A DNA stretch of 53,968 nucleotides from Sphingobacterium sp. UT-1RO-CII-1. GTDB lineage: Bacteria > Bacteroidota > Bacteroidia > Sphingobacteriales > Sphingobacteriaceae. The stretch lies in the NCBI RefSeq assembly GCF_026711005.1, contig NZ_JAPPVJ010000012.1, forward strand, positions 1-53,968. Direction: 5' to 3'. The notes below the pieces were generated by a model, which was given only the letters and a program-made list of their open reading frames with translations, did no database searches and was not told the DNA's origin. Within the stretch, counting starts at the first letter, position 1, and every line of letters begins with the position of its first letter. The position numbers and the translations under genes are program-made. Shown in pieces: positions 1-7,663 of the stretch.

Positions 1-85
1 ACCCACCCCCCCAACCACATGTCCTGAACCTCCTACGGATCGAACCCCGGCCAGCCCTTCTGCTTCTCATCCCTCTTAAACGCAA

Positions 86-113
86 AAAACCTCCATCTTT
101 CGATGAAGGTTTT
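86..113 (-). terminator. Displaced original terminator of tRNA-Ser
   Basis: The inverted repeat AAAACCTCCATC / GATGAAGGTTTT has one mismatched pair and a 4-nt loop, and lies just beyond the left att repeat. It is probably the chromosomal terminator that followed tRNA-Ser before insertion; the island brings a replacement at 26505-26538. Confidence 0.6.
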
Positions 114-115
114 GC

Positions 116-139
116 TGCGGAGAGCGAGGGATTCGAACC
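116..139. repeat. Left attachment-site repeat (tRNA-Ser 3' fragment)
   Basis: These 24 bases match 26560-26583 exactly and correspond to the acceptor stem and T-arm end of tRNA-Ser(TGA) on the minus strand. The rest of the tRNA is missing here, as expected at the far end of an element that inserted into the tRNA 3' end. The match stops at 140 (t against c). Confidence 0.85.
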
Positions 140-188
140 TTTCTCTTAACGCATTGATATTGTATCTTTTATAGACTCTGATTTTTAC

Positions 189-209
189 GGGTCTCTAAAG
201 GGTCTCGCT
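189..209. repeat. Left-end GGGTCTCGCT repeats (candidate integrase arm sites)
   Basis: GGGTCTCT (189-196) and GGGTCTCGCT (200-209) lie about 50 bp inside the left att repeat. Three more copies of GGGTCTCGCT lie inside the right end (26413-26422 inverted, 26440-26449, 26451-26460). Short repeats at both termini next to a tyrosine recombinase gene fit arm-type binding sites. The repeats are seen; the function is inferred. Confidence 0.5.
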
Positions 210-347
210 AAATCAATTTCTCGTCTTCCCTACTTCGATTTTCTATTACAAATATACGAAATGAACAGCGAAATTAGGTAAGATTGAGCTAGTATTTGCA
301 TATGCAGATGGCTGATATTTGGTCAAGTATTAGCTATTTAAATCCAT

Positions 348-1124
348 CTAATTTCTACTTTTCTTCCATAGGTCGTATTCTTTTTGAGGCGAATCAATTA
401 CTTTTTCGCTACGCATTTCTTGGACTTTTAATCCTTTGGGGAAATCCCTCACCAATGCATCGACCTGCCATTTTGTTAAGCTGATAAGTTCATTATAATT
501 ATAGATTCCAGATAAATTATGTTCATGATTCTTTAATATAGCCTTAGTAATTGCACTTTTTGAATTATCATTCCAAGGAATATTGTTGTTATCCATTTTA
601 TTTACATCAAAATATAATAAGGCGCATTCTTTGGATACATTATAAGTAAAAGTAGAGACGGCATTATCATTCATATCAAAATCAGCATTTGGATATTGGA
701 TCATTATTTTTTGCACAACACAGTTACACCAATTGTCAACCATTTCACCGGTGTATCCAAGCTTACTTGCTTCCTTATTAAATTCTTGTAACAATTGAGA
801 CTCTTTTAAAAGATGCCATTTAAATTTCGTTGAATCGCTATATAATAAAATGGATTCCTTGACTGGATCCATGAAGTAATTATCGGTTAGCTTAATATTA
901 TCTTTGAATGACTGTTGATCGTATTTTCTTCTAAAATTTTGTATTGCAGTTTCTTTAACTTTCTTCTTGCTTTCTGGTGTTAGTTTAAAATGTTTCAAAC
1001 TCTCATCAAAAACTCTTGATACATCACTAATTAATTGATCGTAAGATTGATGAAGCCTCTGTGCTTTCAAGCTTGAAAAGGTTAATAAAGCTAATGTGAG
1101 AAAGCATATCTTTTTGATATTCAT
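348..1124 (-). CDS. Secreted hypothetical protein with signal peptide
   Basis: The 258-aa protein starts with a classical signal peptide (basic MNIKK, hydrophobic run, SLKAQ cleavage region near residue 21). The remainder is charged and mostly helical, with several Cys (an NWCNC stretch near the middle). I do not recognise a family. It is the first gene inside the left end and has no obvious operon partner; the small HTH gene upstream is on the same strand 55 bp away. Confidence 0.75.
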   Translation of the reverse strand: MNIKKICFLTLALLTFSSLKAQRLHQSYDQLISDVSRVFDESLKHFKLTPESKKKVKETAIQNFRRKYDQQSFKDNIKLTDNYFMDPVKESILLYSDSTKFKWHLLKESQLLQEFNKEASKLGYTGEMVDNWCNCVVQKIMIQYPNADFDMNDNAVSTFTYNVSKECALLYFDVNKMDNNNIPWNDNSKSAITKAILKNHEHNLSGIYNYNELISLTKWQVDALVRDFPKGLKVQEMRSEKVIDSPQKEYDLWKKSRN

Positions 1125-1179
1125 ATAATGATAATTGATTTCTTCAAATATATGAATTAAGCCTTGTTATCGTAGTTAA

Positions 1180-1365
1180 TTATAAGATTCGCATTACAAC
1201 TTTACTTTCTAAGCCTAAATATGTGCATACCTCATCGAGAGTAACTAACTGGTGAGGCTCTTTGTTATTGATTCTTTTGATGCTGTTGTAGATGCGTAGG
1301 CTCTGTCGATAGCTCTTGCCTGTGATCCTGGCGATGTCCTTTGGGTAAATACAAATTCTATTCAT
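1180..1365 (-). CDS. Small HTH-like DNA-binding protein
   Basis: The 61-aa basic protein has a 'pkDIARITGKSYRQSLRIYNSIKR' type helix-turn-helix and a second DEVCTYLGL helix, as in short excisionase or MerR-like regulators of Bacteroidota mobile elements. A dyad sequence at 1443-1461, shared with the region ahead of the excisionase-like gene at the other end of the island, lies about 78 bp upstream of its start. A role in island gene control or excision is inference. Confidence 0.65.
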   Translation of the reverse strand: MNRICIYPKDIARITGKSYRQSLRIYNSIKRINNKEPHQLVTLDEVCTYLGLESKVVMRIL

Positions 1366-1442
1366 ACCAATACTTTATGTATTCTTTATCTCTACTGTTG
1401 ATACGCTGATTACCTACAGCAGCTGACTAGTTTTTGATGCTA

Positions 1443-1461
1443 CCAAGTTGGTAACAACTTG
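1443..1461. promoter_or_regulatory. Dyad element shared with 24094-24112
   Basis: Perfect 7-bp arms CAAGTTG and CAACTTG flank GTAA. The reverse complement matches 24094-24112 with one difference in 19 bases. Both copies lie upstream of a minus-strand HTH gene. The 1366-1640 gap otherwise shows no gene. Confidence 0.5.
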
Positions 1462-1640
1462 TGTTTTGTATTGGTGACTTTTCATTGTTGCAATTTACGA
1501 ATTCTTTATGGCTTGATTGTGTGTATCTATGTCTATTAACGCCATATGGTATAGATTGGCTTTGTTCTACGGGCTGTTTTGTCAAGATTTGGTTCTATAT
1601 CACGATTGCTGCAGCGGTGATGGATTAAATTTTTAAGGAA

Positions 1641-2402
1641 ATGGCAAGACAATCAAGTATTATCAAATTGAAAGGTACTATCGGGGATATTACCTTTTAC
1701 AAAAGTAAGGATGGGTATCTAGCCCGTCAGAAAGGTGGCGTGGATCGAGACCGCATTATGAACGACCCGAAGTTTCAACGGACGCGTGAGAATGCTCAGG
1801 AATTTGGGCGCGCTGGAAAAGCGAGTAAGACTTTGTGTACGGCAATTCGACCGGTACTGAACAAGACGCAGGATTCGCGTATGATCTCGCGCCTGGTGAA
1901 GAAGATGATGGCGGTGATCAAAGCGGATGCGGTGAGCGATCGTGGGCAGCGTAATGTGTTGGATGGTGAGCTAATCTTGTTGCAAAGCTTCGACTTTAAC
2001 GGTAATGCGGGTCTTTCGGCTACGGTGTATGCGCCTTTTACGGCTTCTATCGATCGTGTTGCCGGTGTGTTGGACGTAAATGTTGCGGCATTTACTCCGG
2101 AGAGCCAGATCGTGGCTCCTGGTGGGACTACGCATTTTCGATTGATCTCGGCGGGTGTGGAAGTGGATTTTGAGAATGAGACGTTCAAATTGGCGCAGAG
2201 TTCTTCTTCTGAAATTGCGTACGGCAACACGTTGTCTGCAGCAATTCCGTTAAGCAACGATATCGGTGTGGCGGATTCGACGAAACCGTTATTTTTAGTG
2301 TTCGGCATTGAGTTCCTTCAACAAGTGAATGGTTCTTTCTACTCGTTGAACAACGGTGCGTTTAACGCATTGAATCTGGTTGCTGTAGATACGGGCGTGT
2401 AA
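1641..2402 (+). CDS. Conserved Bacteroidota mobile-element protein, unknown function
   Basis: The 253-aa protein begins MARQSSIIKLKGTIGDITFY, an N-terminus I recognise from proteins that recur in Bacteroidota integrative elements next to DUF5675 genes. The N-terminal 90 residues are basic. The C-terminal part is beta-rich, without a signal peptide, membrane segment or catalytic motif I can point to. Its stop overlaps the next gene's start (ATGA-type, 2402), so it heads a tight four-gene operon. A structural or DNA-binding role is possible but not shown. Confidence 0.8.
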   Translation: MARQSSIIKLKGTIGDITFYKSKDGYLARQKGGVDRDRIMNDPKFQRTRENAQEFGRAGKASKTLCTAIRPVLNKTQDSRMISRLVKKMMAVIKADAVSDRGQRNVLDGELILLQSFDFNGNAGLSATVYAPFTASIDRVAGVLDVNVAAFTPESQIVAPGGTTHFRLISAGVEVDFENETFKLAQSSSSEIAYGNTLSAAIPLSNDIGVADSTKPLFLVFGIEFLQQVNGSFYSLNNGAFNALNLVAVDTGV

Positions 2403-2809
2403 TGATAGTTCGATTATTGCGGACTTATCATGGTCAAGGTACCAATGGTGAGATTTGGGTCGATGGTGAGTTTGTTAGCTATGCTATTGAGCTGCCCTGG
2501 CTAGGTAATGTCCGCAATAATTCCTGCATTCCGGAAGGCAGGTATTCACTGGCTGAGCGATACAGTAAAAAGTTTAAATGGCATATTTTGGTGAAGGATG
2601 TTGTGGGGCGAAGTGAGATTCTATTTCATCCGGCTAATAATGCATTGAGTGAGTTGCGAGGCTGTATTGCTCCGGTTAGTCGGCTTTCTGGAGTCGGGAA
2701 AGGTTTTGAGTCTATAAAAGCCTTTAATAAGTTAAAGGAGATGGTTTATGCTTCTATTGACGCAGGGAAATCGGTGTCTTTGGAAATTATTGAGAAAGGA
2801 AAATCATGA
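2402..2809 (+). CDS. DUF5675 family protein
   Basis: The 135-aa protein fits the DUF5675 family: start MIVRLLRTYHGQGTNGEIWV, then 'ELPWLGN...CIPEGRY' and 'EILFHPAN...LRGCIAPVSR'. Members occur in phages and mobile elements and have been suggested to be lysis-related; a conserved His and Cys in 'HPAN...GC' are seen here. It overlaps its neighbours on both sides, so translational coupling is likely. With the following small membrane proteins the layout resembles a lysin plus holin, but no enzymatic activity can be read from the sequence. Confidence 0.8.
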   Translation: MIVRLLRTYHGQGTNGEIWVDGEFVSYAIELPWLGNVRNNSCIPEGRYSLAERYSKKFKWHILVKDVVGRSEILFHPANNALSELRGCIAPVSRLSGVGKGFESIKAFNKLKEMVYASIDAGKSVSLEIIEKGKS

Positions 2810-3048
2810 ATGTAGTTGAACGGGCTCAGGCCCCTACCCCGAAGTTTTTTAAGATACTGCGTAATATTGGTATTGTGGTGGCGACGATTGGTGGAGCTAT
2901 TCTGACGGCACCAGTTGCTTTGCCTGCTGCAATTGTCACCGTCGGTGGTTACTTGGCGGTGGCTGGTGGAGTGATATCGGCGATTAGCCAGGTGACTGTT
3001 GATGATAAGCAATTGAAGAAAGATGCGGAGGGTGTGAACGATGAATAG
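2806..3048 (+). CDS. Small holin-like membrane protein
   Basis: The 80-aa protein has a short basic N-terminus, two Gly/Ala-rich hydrophobic segments (about residues 22-40 and 44-62) and a charged C-terminal tail. This is the shape of a small holin or membrane accessory protein. It starts inside the DUF5675 stop (ATGA overlap) and overlaps the next small gene by 8 bp. Function is inferred from position and topology only. Confidence 0.65.
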   Translation: MNVVERAQAPTPKFFKILRNIGIVVATIGGAILTAPVALPAAIVTVGGYLAVAGGVISAISQVTVDDKQLKKDAEGVNDE

Positions 3049-3211
3049 AGCTGCTATTGGACATGGTACTTTCGGAGGTATTCTATTGGGTGTTTACCCT
3101 GCCCTGATTATGGGTGATATCCTGAAAACTATTTTGTTAGCAGTGATTGGTGCAACTGTTAGTTTTTGCGTATCTTTATTGCTAGGGTCTTTGACCGAAA
3201 GAAAAAAATAA
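3041..3211 (+). CDS. Small membrane protein, fourth gene of the lysis-like operon
   Basis: This 56-aa frame (MNRAAIGHGTFGG ... LTERKK) starts 8 bp inside the preceding gene. It has two hydrophobic segments separated by GDILKT and a basic tail. The compact overlap and a terminator-like hairpin 22 bp after its stop support it as the last gene of the operon that begins at 1641. Confidence 0.6.
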   Translation: MNRAAIGHGTFGGILLGVYPALIMGDILKTILLAVIGATVSFCVSLLLGSLTERKK

Positions 3212-3232
3212 GGTTGTGGTGACTTTATTCTC

Positions 3233-3259
3233 AAAAGCTCAGCGTCATGTTGGGCTTTT
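3233..3259 (+). terminator. Terminator-like hairpin after the lysis-like operon
   Basis: AAAAGCTCA pairs with TGGGCTTTT (one G-T pair) around a 9-nt loop, giving a stem flanked by A and T runs just after the last small gene. Confidence 0.55.
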
Positions 3260-3317
3260 GTTAAAACTGATAAAAATTGGTTTTTAACACCCTAATGCCA
3301 ACCATTGTAAGCACATT

Positions 3318-3926
3318 ATGTATAGACTGATCATCAATTATTTCATTGCTTTTTCACTGGCTGTAATGATATTATTGTGTTGCGGATCATGTGCGTCACT
3401 GTCCGATAAATATCTTCAGGAAGTTGAAAAAAGAACATCTCTTCAGGCTCCACAAAGTAATAAGGAATATATTTTTGAGAACTCAGCATTTTATGTTCGC
3501 AATAGAGTTGTTTTAGACTCAACAGAAAATACACCTTATAAATATGACATGTTGTGGAGGTGTTTTGAGCCTAAGTTTGATACCGAAGGAGTTGATTGGA
3601 TTGACTACCAAGTCAAAATTGAAATAGTTTCGGACAAGAAACTCAAAGCTAAATTACTGAGCTCTTATGGAGAAACTATTAAGGAACGCACCTTAAAATA
3701 TGACAGAATAGGTCCCTATTATAAAATTAAGCCTAAATTCTGGCTTTGGAATAATTACATTTTGGTCAATGGTTTTGAATCTCAAATTAGCGCTTTATCA
3801 CTTAGTTATAAAGATGATTTAGTTATAGTACAGCGGTCTGTGGACGGAGCATTTTTAATAGTAATGCCTTTCGCCGGCGCAGAGACATCTGACGTATATC
3901 ACTATAAACCAATCTCGAAAAGATAA
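3318..3926 (+). CDS. Lipoprotein, unknown function
   Basis: The 202-aa protein starts with a hydrophobic leader ending in a lipobox-like LCCGSC near residue 25, so it is probably lipidated and membrane-anchored. The mature part is a mixed alpha/beta domain with no motif I recognise. It is a single gene between the lysis-like operon and the long hairpin at 4040-4135. Confidence 0.7.
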   Translation: MYRLIINYFIAFSLAVMILLCCGSCASLSDKYLQEVEKRTSLQAPQSNKEYIFENSAFYVRNRVVLDSTENTPYKYDMLWRCFEPKFDTEGVDWIDYQVKIEIVSDKKLKAKLLSSYGETIKERTLKYDRIGPYYKIKPKFWLWNNYILVNGFESQISALSLSYKDDLVIVQRSVDGAFLIVMPFAGAETSDVYHYKPISKR

Positions 3927-4039
3927 GAAGTCCCCTATCTGCTTTAAAAATCTATTTTATTGTATTAAGAAGAAAAAGCTAGCTTGAATTGCTTTCAAAA
4001 GAAAAAGGAAAAAAAGAAAGTCATTGCGTCAATTGCCAG

Positions 4040-4135
4040 TGGCTAATAAAGCAAGGTTTTTCAGGGAAATACTATCCTGCCGTGGGCGGATGGAGATTTC
4101 TTTGAAAACCTAGGCTTGACCTTGCTGTTTAGCCA
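4040..4135. other. Long imperfect hairpin, possible structured RNA or miniature element
   Basis: TGGCTAA (4040-4046) pairs with TTAGCCA (4129-4135), and AGCAAGG (4050-4056) with CCTTGCT (4120-4126). Inside this, 4055-4077 pairs imperfectly with 4088-4110, around a GC-rich loop. The whole 96 bases fold into one extended hairpin in a 348-bp gap (3927-4274) with no gene. It has no T-run after the stem, so it is not a simple terminator. Confidence 0.55.
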
Positions 4136-4274
4136 GTTGCATTTATTATTACGGTCTTTTTTGTCTTTTCTATTTTTGTTTCTATATTTTGTATTTTAAT
4201 TGTGTAGAATTAATAGAAATTTACTGTTAGCTATTAAACAGTTAATTTCTAGAATGTTTTTGAAAAAAAGATAA

Positions 4275-5198
4275 TTGATGTTCAGTATTAGCCAAGAAGC
4301 TCTAAATAAAATTTTTAATGATGATACTATTTATCATTACACTAAAGCATCGACTGCGATTGATTATATACTTCACAAGAACCAATTACGATTCAACGGT
4401 ACTGTTACTTCAAGTGATCCAATAGAAAGTGAGAAAGCGCATAGAGGAACTGTCGCCTTTGGAAATTTAATTGGAGCTGAACGAAGTAAAAATGTTGATG
4501 ACGATTTGAGGGAGTTGCATGAATATGTAGAAGAATTAGAAACGACATTTAATATGGTATGTTTTTGTAAGAATTCAACGTGTGAAAGTAGCATGTATGG
4601 GTTCGAAGGGAACGAAGAACTTTATGGCTTTACCAAAATGAGAATGTGGGACCAATATGCAGATAGATTTAGTGGTGTGTGCATTGCATTATCAAAGGAA
4701 AAGATCTTAGAATTAAATAATGGACTTGAGTTAATTGAGAAGGATGTTGAATATTTCAAATTACGAGAGCTTTGCACTAGGAAAGTTTCCTATATTCAAG
4801 AAAATCATCTGATCAAAGTTGGAATAGATGAGTATAAGAAATTAATTAAATCAATATTAGAGGAAAGATCTTTTTTTAGTAAACATACAGATTACTCGGG
4901 CGAGAATGAGTATAGAATTGGAACCTACTTTAAAACTGAGAAATGTACTATTGAGCGAGTAAAAAATGAGTATCATTTTGACAGGACAATGATGTTGAAT
5001 ATTGAAAATTGTATTAAATGTATTTTTGTTTCAAGTTTTGCAAATGATAAACAAAAAAGTGATTTGTTGAATTACTCGGACAAATTAGGAATTGATCTTT
5101 TTGAAATTGACTGGAAATACGACTCGTTTAAAGTAAGAAATGTGAAACAAGAAAAATTGTTTTATGAAAACCTAAGTCCTACATCAGGTACTAGCTAA
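4275..5198 (+). CDS. DUF2971 family protein
   Basis: The 307-aa protein has DUF2971 hallmarks: 'IYHYTKASTAIDYIL' at the N-terminus, 'LRFNGTVTSSDP', 'CFCKN...MWDQYADRFSGVCIAL' in the middle and 'FFSKHTDYSGENEYRI' later. These read like the conserved positions of a family often carried on genomic islands and near defence genes; the biochemical role is not established. It is monocistronic, with a strong hairpin 3 bp after its stop. Confidence 0.8.
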   Translation: MMFSISQEALNKIFNDDTIYHYTKASTAIDYILHKNQLRFNGTVTSSDPIESEKAHRGTVAFGNLIGAERSKNVDDDLRELHEYVEELETTFNMVCFCKNSTCESSMYGFEGNEELYGFTKMRMWDQYADRFSGVCIALSKEKILELNNGLELIEKDVEYFKLRELCTRKVSYIQENHLIKVGIDEYKKLIKSILEERSFFSKHTDYSGENEYRIGTYFKTEKCTIERVKNEYHFDRTMMLNIENCIKCIFVSSFANDKQKSDLLNYSDKLGIDLFEIDWKYDSFKVRNVKQEKLFYENLSPTSGTS

Positions 5199-5201
5199 TG
5201 T

Positions 5202-5247
5202 TTGCAGGCGTTTGCAATGAGCGCAGCGGATTGCAAAAAGCCTGCAA
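5202..5247. other. Strong nested hairpin at the start of a non-coding block
   Basis: TTGCAGGC (5202-5209) pairs with GCCTGCAA (5240-5247), and TTTGCAAT (5211-5218) with ATTGCAAA (5230-5237), a 16-bp stem with a small bulge and a GC-rich loop. There is no T-run, so it is not a standard terminator. A second hairpin (CTCGC / GCGAG) follows at about 5255-5269. Confidence 0.6.
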
Positions 5248-5621
5248 GCGCTAGCTCGCCGTCTGCGAGTTGAGCGAGGGTGACGGACCGAGAGGTACGT
5301 AGTACCGGGGGCCGGCATATGTTGGTGAGATTGGCTGGCGGTATTTTTGATGGCGTTGGGGTGATAAGTGTATAATTGGCTTTGTGTGGGGGCATGTGAA
5401 ATAGATTGTGCTTTATGTGAGGTGGGATTCTCAAAAATAGTGACAGCGGAAAGCTCGCCAACACAAGGTGCCTAGGTATGTATTGGTCAGCGGCTATGGA
5501 GGTGATCAGGGGGCGGAAGCGTGTAGCCAAATGGAGTGTAACGAAATGCAGGTGTATCGCGGTGATGCGCCATGTGAACCGGAATAGCTGCGATGAGGTA
5601 ATGACCGATCGGCAAAAATGG

Positions 5622-5719
5622 TGACTATCTGCGTAGCACCCGTAGGGCTGATAGGCTCTATGTTCTTGGGGATTGTATGTGGCTTCATAGTGCCTATAGG
5701 ATTGGCGCTATTTTTTGCT
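5622..5719. repeat. Structured repeat unit, copy 1
   Basis: It shares with copy 2 the blocks ATCTGCG, TAGCACCCG, AGGGC, AGGCTCTAT, ATAGTGCCT and GGATTGGCG. ATAGGC-t-CTATG (5651-5662) pairs with CATAG-t-GCCTAT (5686-5697), leaving a conserved T-T mismatch. Confidence 0.65.
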
Positions 5720-5928
5720 TAGGGAAATGGACGATGGTAGCGTCGGCCACCGATGGCACCGCAGCCCGAGCGATCTGCAGGCGAGCCAAACTCGAGGCGA
5801 CGGTGGATGGAACTGGGCTGAACAGATGGTGATGTAATGAAGCTTGCGGAATGGAATGAACCAGATGTGATGCGCTGTGACAGACTGAGTAGTCGCCTAT
5901 GAGGAGGAGGACTGAACTGCAAGGATGA

Positions 5929-6033
5929 TGACAATCTGCGTTAGCACCCGAAGGGCAAAGAGGCTCTATAGGATGTCTTGGTTTTCTTTATTGTAGCCTA
6001 TAGTGCCTCTTTGGATTGGCGACATTCTTTGCT
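5929..6033. repeat. Structured repeat unit, copy 2
   Basis: The same blocks as copy 1 appear in the same order. Here AGAGGC-t-CTATA (5959-5970) pairs with TATAG-t-GCCTCT (5999-6010). At two stem positions both partners differ from copy 1 (T-A to G-C, G-C to A-T), so pairing is kept while sequence changes. Confidence 0.65.
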
Positions 6034-6067
6034 GAAGGACGACGAGGAATGCCTTATTTCCTTTTCT

Positions 6068-6517
6068 TTATTTGACCTGAACGGTGAAATCTACTTCGGT
6101 TGGAGGTGTACAGTGCTGGTCGTCACATGCCATAAATTCTACTGTTCCTTTGATAGTAGCGGTGTTGCTCTTAAGTTTAATGCGTTGCTGGAAAACAACT
6201 TCTTTGTCAAAGTAATTGACATTCATATTGAATACTTTCTCAAATGCGCTTATGGATTTTGGTTCTATTGCTTTGCCATTAAGTGTGTATGCATTCGATG
6301 CAGTGAAAGTGAATTTGGTTGGTAGAGGGCCTCCATCTGGTAGATTCTGTGAATAGAGATGCCATCCTTTGTCAATAGTAGCCTTCAGGTATATTACCGC
6401 TTCATTTTTGTTTATCTTTTTACTGGCAAATGTCCATTTGACTGGATCTAAAATTTGTGCATTTACAACATTTAATAAAAACATTGATAATACTACTAGA
6501 TATATTCTCTTACTCAT
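6068..6517 (-). CDS. Exported DsbD N-terminal-domain-like protein
   Basis: The 149-aa protein has a signal peptide (MSKRIYLVVLSMFLLNVVNAQ). Its domain matches the N-terminal periplasmic domain of DsbD-type reductases ('VKWTFASKKINKNEAVIYLKATIDKGWHLYSQ', 'FEKVF...NYFDKEVVFQQ', 'VEFMACDDQHCTPP' with the two Cys). The transmembrane and thioredoxin parts of full DsbD are absent. It is the last gene of the arsenic operon, 66 bp after arsO, and may supply periplasmic thiol reduction; that role is inferred. Confidence 0.8.
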   Translation of the reverse strand: MSKRIYLVVLSMFLLNVVNAQILDPVKWTFASKKINKNEAVIYLKATIDKGWHLYSQNLPDGGPLPTKFTFTASNAYTLNGKAIEPKSISAFEKVFNMNVNYFDKEVVFQQRIKLKSNTATIKGTVEFMACDDQHCTPPTEVDFTVQVK

Positions 6518-6583
6518 TTTTACTGCTTTTTAAAGTTTAAAAATTATTGAATTGATAATTGTTAAAATTAGATGTTTTAATGA

Positions 6584-7639
6584 TTAGTAATTTTTGATGT
6601 ATTCCTCTACCTCGATTATGGTTGCTCGAGCAGAACGACCTACGCCGATTAAAGTTGCGGATGCGAAACCTGTCCAGTGACCGTACCCGACCAACCATAG
6701 TCCTGGTATATTATTAGATTTCGTTCCGGAAACGTTGATTTTTCCTTCGGCATCAGTAATGTTTAAGCTTTCAAGGTGCTGTGTTGCGGGTTTAAATCCT
6801 GTACACCATACAATAGCATCAAAGTTTTCTTGCTCACCTGATTCCCATATTACTCCGTCCGGTGTTATTTCGGCAACTTTGCCTTTGCTTTGAAGAACGT
6901 CTCTTTGTCTAGCATCGACAACCGAAGGTACCATTACGATATTGGATAAATCATATTGTGGTTTATCAATTGGACGACCTTCTTTTTGCGCATTGTACAT
7001 GGCAGTTGCTGTGTCAAATAGCACACGACCATCGACATGATCTGGTAGAAATATAGGAGGCCCAAGTGTCGACCATTCAGTATGAGCAACTGTGGAAATT
7101 TCGGCTAATAATTGTGCGCCCGAGTTTCCTGCACCTACAACTAATACTTTTTGCCCTTCAAAGATGTCGGGTGTTTTATAGTGTGCAGAATGCATTTGTA
7201 AACCTTTAAATGATTCTCGTCCTTTAGTAGGTGGAATAAATGGAGCCGACCAGTTTCCGGTTGCTGAGATTACAGCCTTGGCGGAATAAGTTCCTTTTGT
7301 CGTTTCAATTTGGAAGCCACTGTCTGTTTGCTTTACTGAATTGACCTTTGTCGCTCTAAGAACTGGGATATTGTATTTTGTTTCATAGTCTGATAAGTAG
7401 CGAATAGTCTCTTTTCTTGATGGGAATTTACCAATAGACTCAGGCATAAACCAACCGGGTAATGAACTAAACTGTGCTGGTGAAAATAGAGTCAGAGAAT
7501 CCCATCCGTGATTCCAGGCGCCACCGGGTTTTTCTTGGTCATCCAAAATGATATAGTTCAGTTGGGTACGTCTCAAAAAATAACCGCATGCTAGCGCGCT
7601 TTGCCCTCCTCCGATAATGATTACATCGTATATTTTCAT
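6584..7639 (-). CDS. arsO: ArsO-type flavin monooxygenase
   Basis: The 351-aa FAD/NAD(P)-dependent oxidoreductase has an N-terminal GGGQSALACGY dinucleotide motif, an FKGLQMHSAHY flavin-monooxygenase signature (near residue 150), a second GAGNSGAQLLAEI NADP motif and 'CTGFKPATQHL' near the C-terminus. Its place between acr3 and the DsbD-like gene, in an operon with arsR and an arsenate reductase-like gene, identifies it as ArsO, a family common in ars operons with a suggested role in arsenical oxidation or resistance. The start follows acr3 by 24 bp. Confidence 0.88.
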   Translation of the reverse strand: MKIYDVIIIGGGQSALACGYFLRRTQLNYIILDDQEKPGGAWNHGWDSLTLFSPAQFSSLPGWFMPESIGKFPSRKETIRYLSDYETKYNIPVLRATKVNSVKQTDSGFQIETTKGTYSAKAVISATGNWSAPFIPPTKGRESFKGLQMHSAHYKTPDIFEGQKVLVVGAGNSGAQLLAEISTVAHTEWSTLGPPIFLPDHVDGRVLFDTATAMYNAQKEGRPIDKPQYDLSNIVMVPSVVDARQRDVLQSKGKVAEITPDGVIWESGEQENFDAIVWCTGFKPATQHLESLNITDAEGKINVSGTKSNNIPGLWLVGYGHWTGFASATLIGVGRSARATIIEVEEYIKNY

Positions 7640-7663
7640 TGTCTCCTGATTTGGTGCGAGATG

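Larger units (their letters stand above)
5199..6067. other. Structured non-coding block
   Basis: About 870 bp lie between the DUF2971 gene and the end of the arsenic operon with no convincing gene. Short frames here are Arg/Ser/Pro/His-rich and lack coding character. The block has higher GC than its neighbours, a strong hairpin at 5202-5247 and two related 100-bp units (5622-5719 and 5929-6033) with compensatory changes. A non-coding RNA, an origin of transfer or an element-specific cis site are all possible. Confidence 0.6.

Noticed and set aside
1..60. T-loop-like sequence (GGTTCGATCC on the minus strand) at the left edge
   Set aside because: The flanking bases do not form a T-stem or any cloverleaf, so I do not call a tRNA or a tRNA fragment.
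1796..2308. Minus-strand frame of 170 aa opposite the MARQSS protein
   Set aside because: It is an antisense shadow with no motif; the plus-strand gene is in an overlapping operon with clear coding features.
5195..5934. Several minus-strand reading frames of 60-111 aa in the non-coding block
   Set aside because: They are rich in Ser, Pro, Arg and His, have no domain pattern, overlap the structured repeats and resemble chance frames in GC-rich DNA.
5978..6325. Plus-strand frame of 115 aa
   Set aside because: It lies opposite the well-supported DsbD-like gene and across the second structured repeat, with no recognisable protein features.
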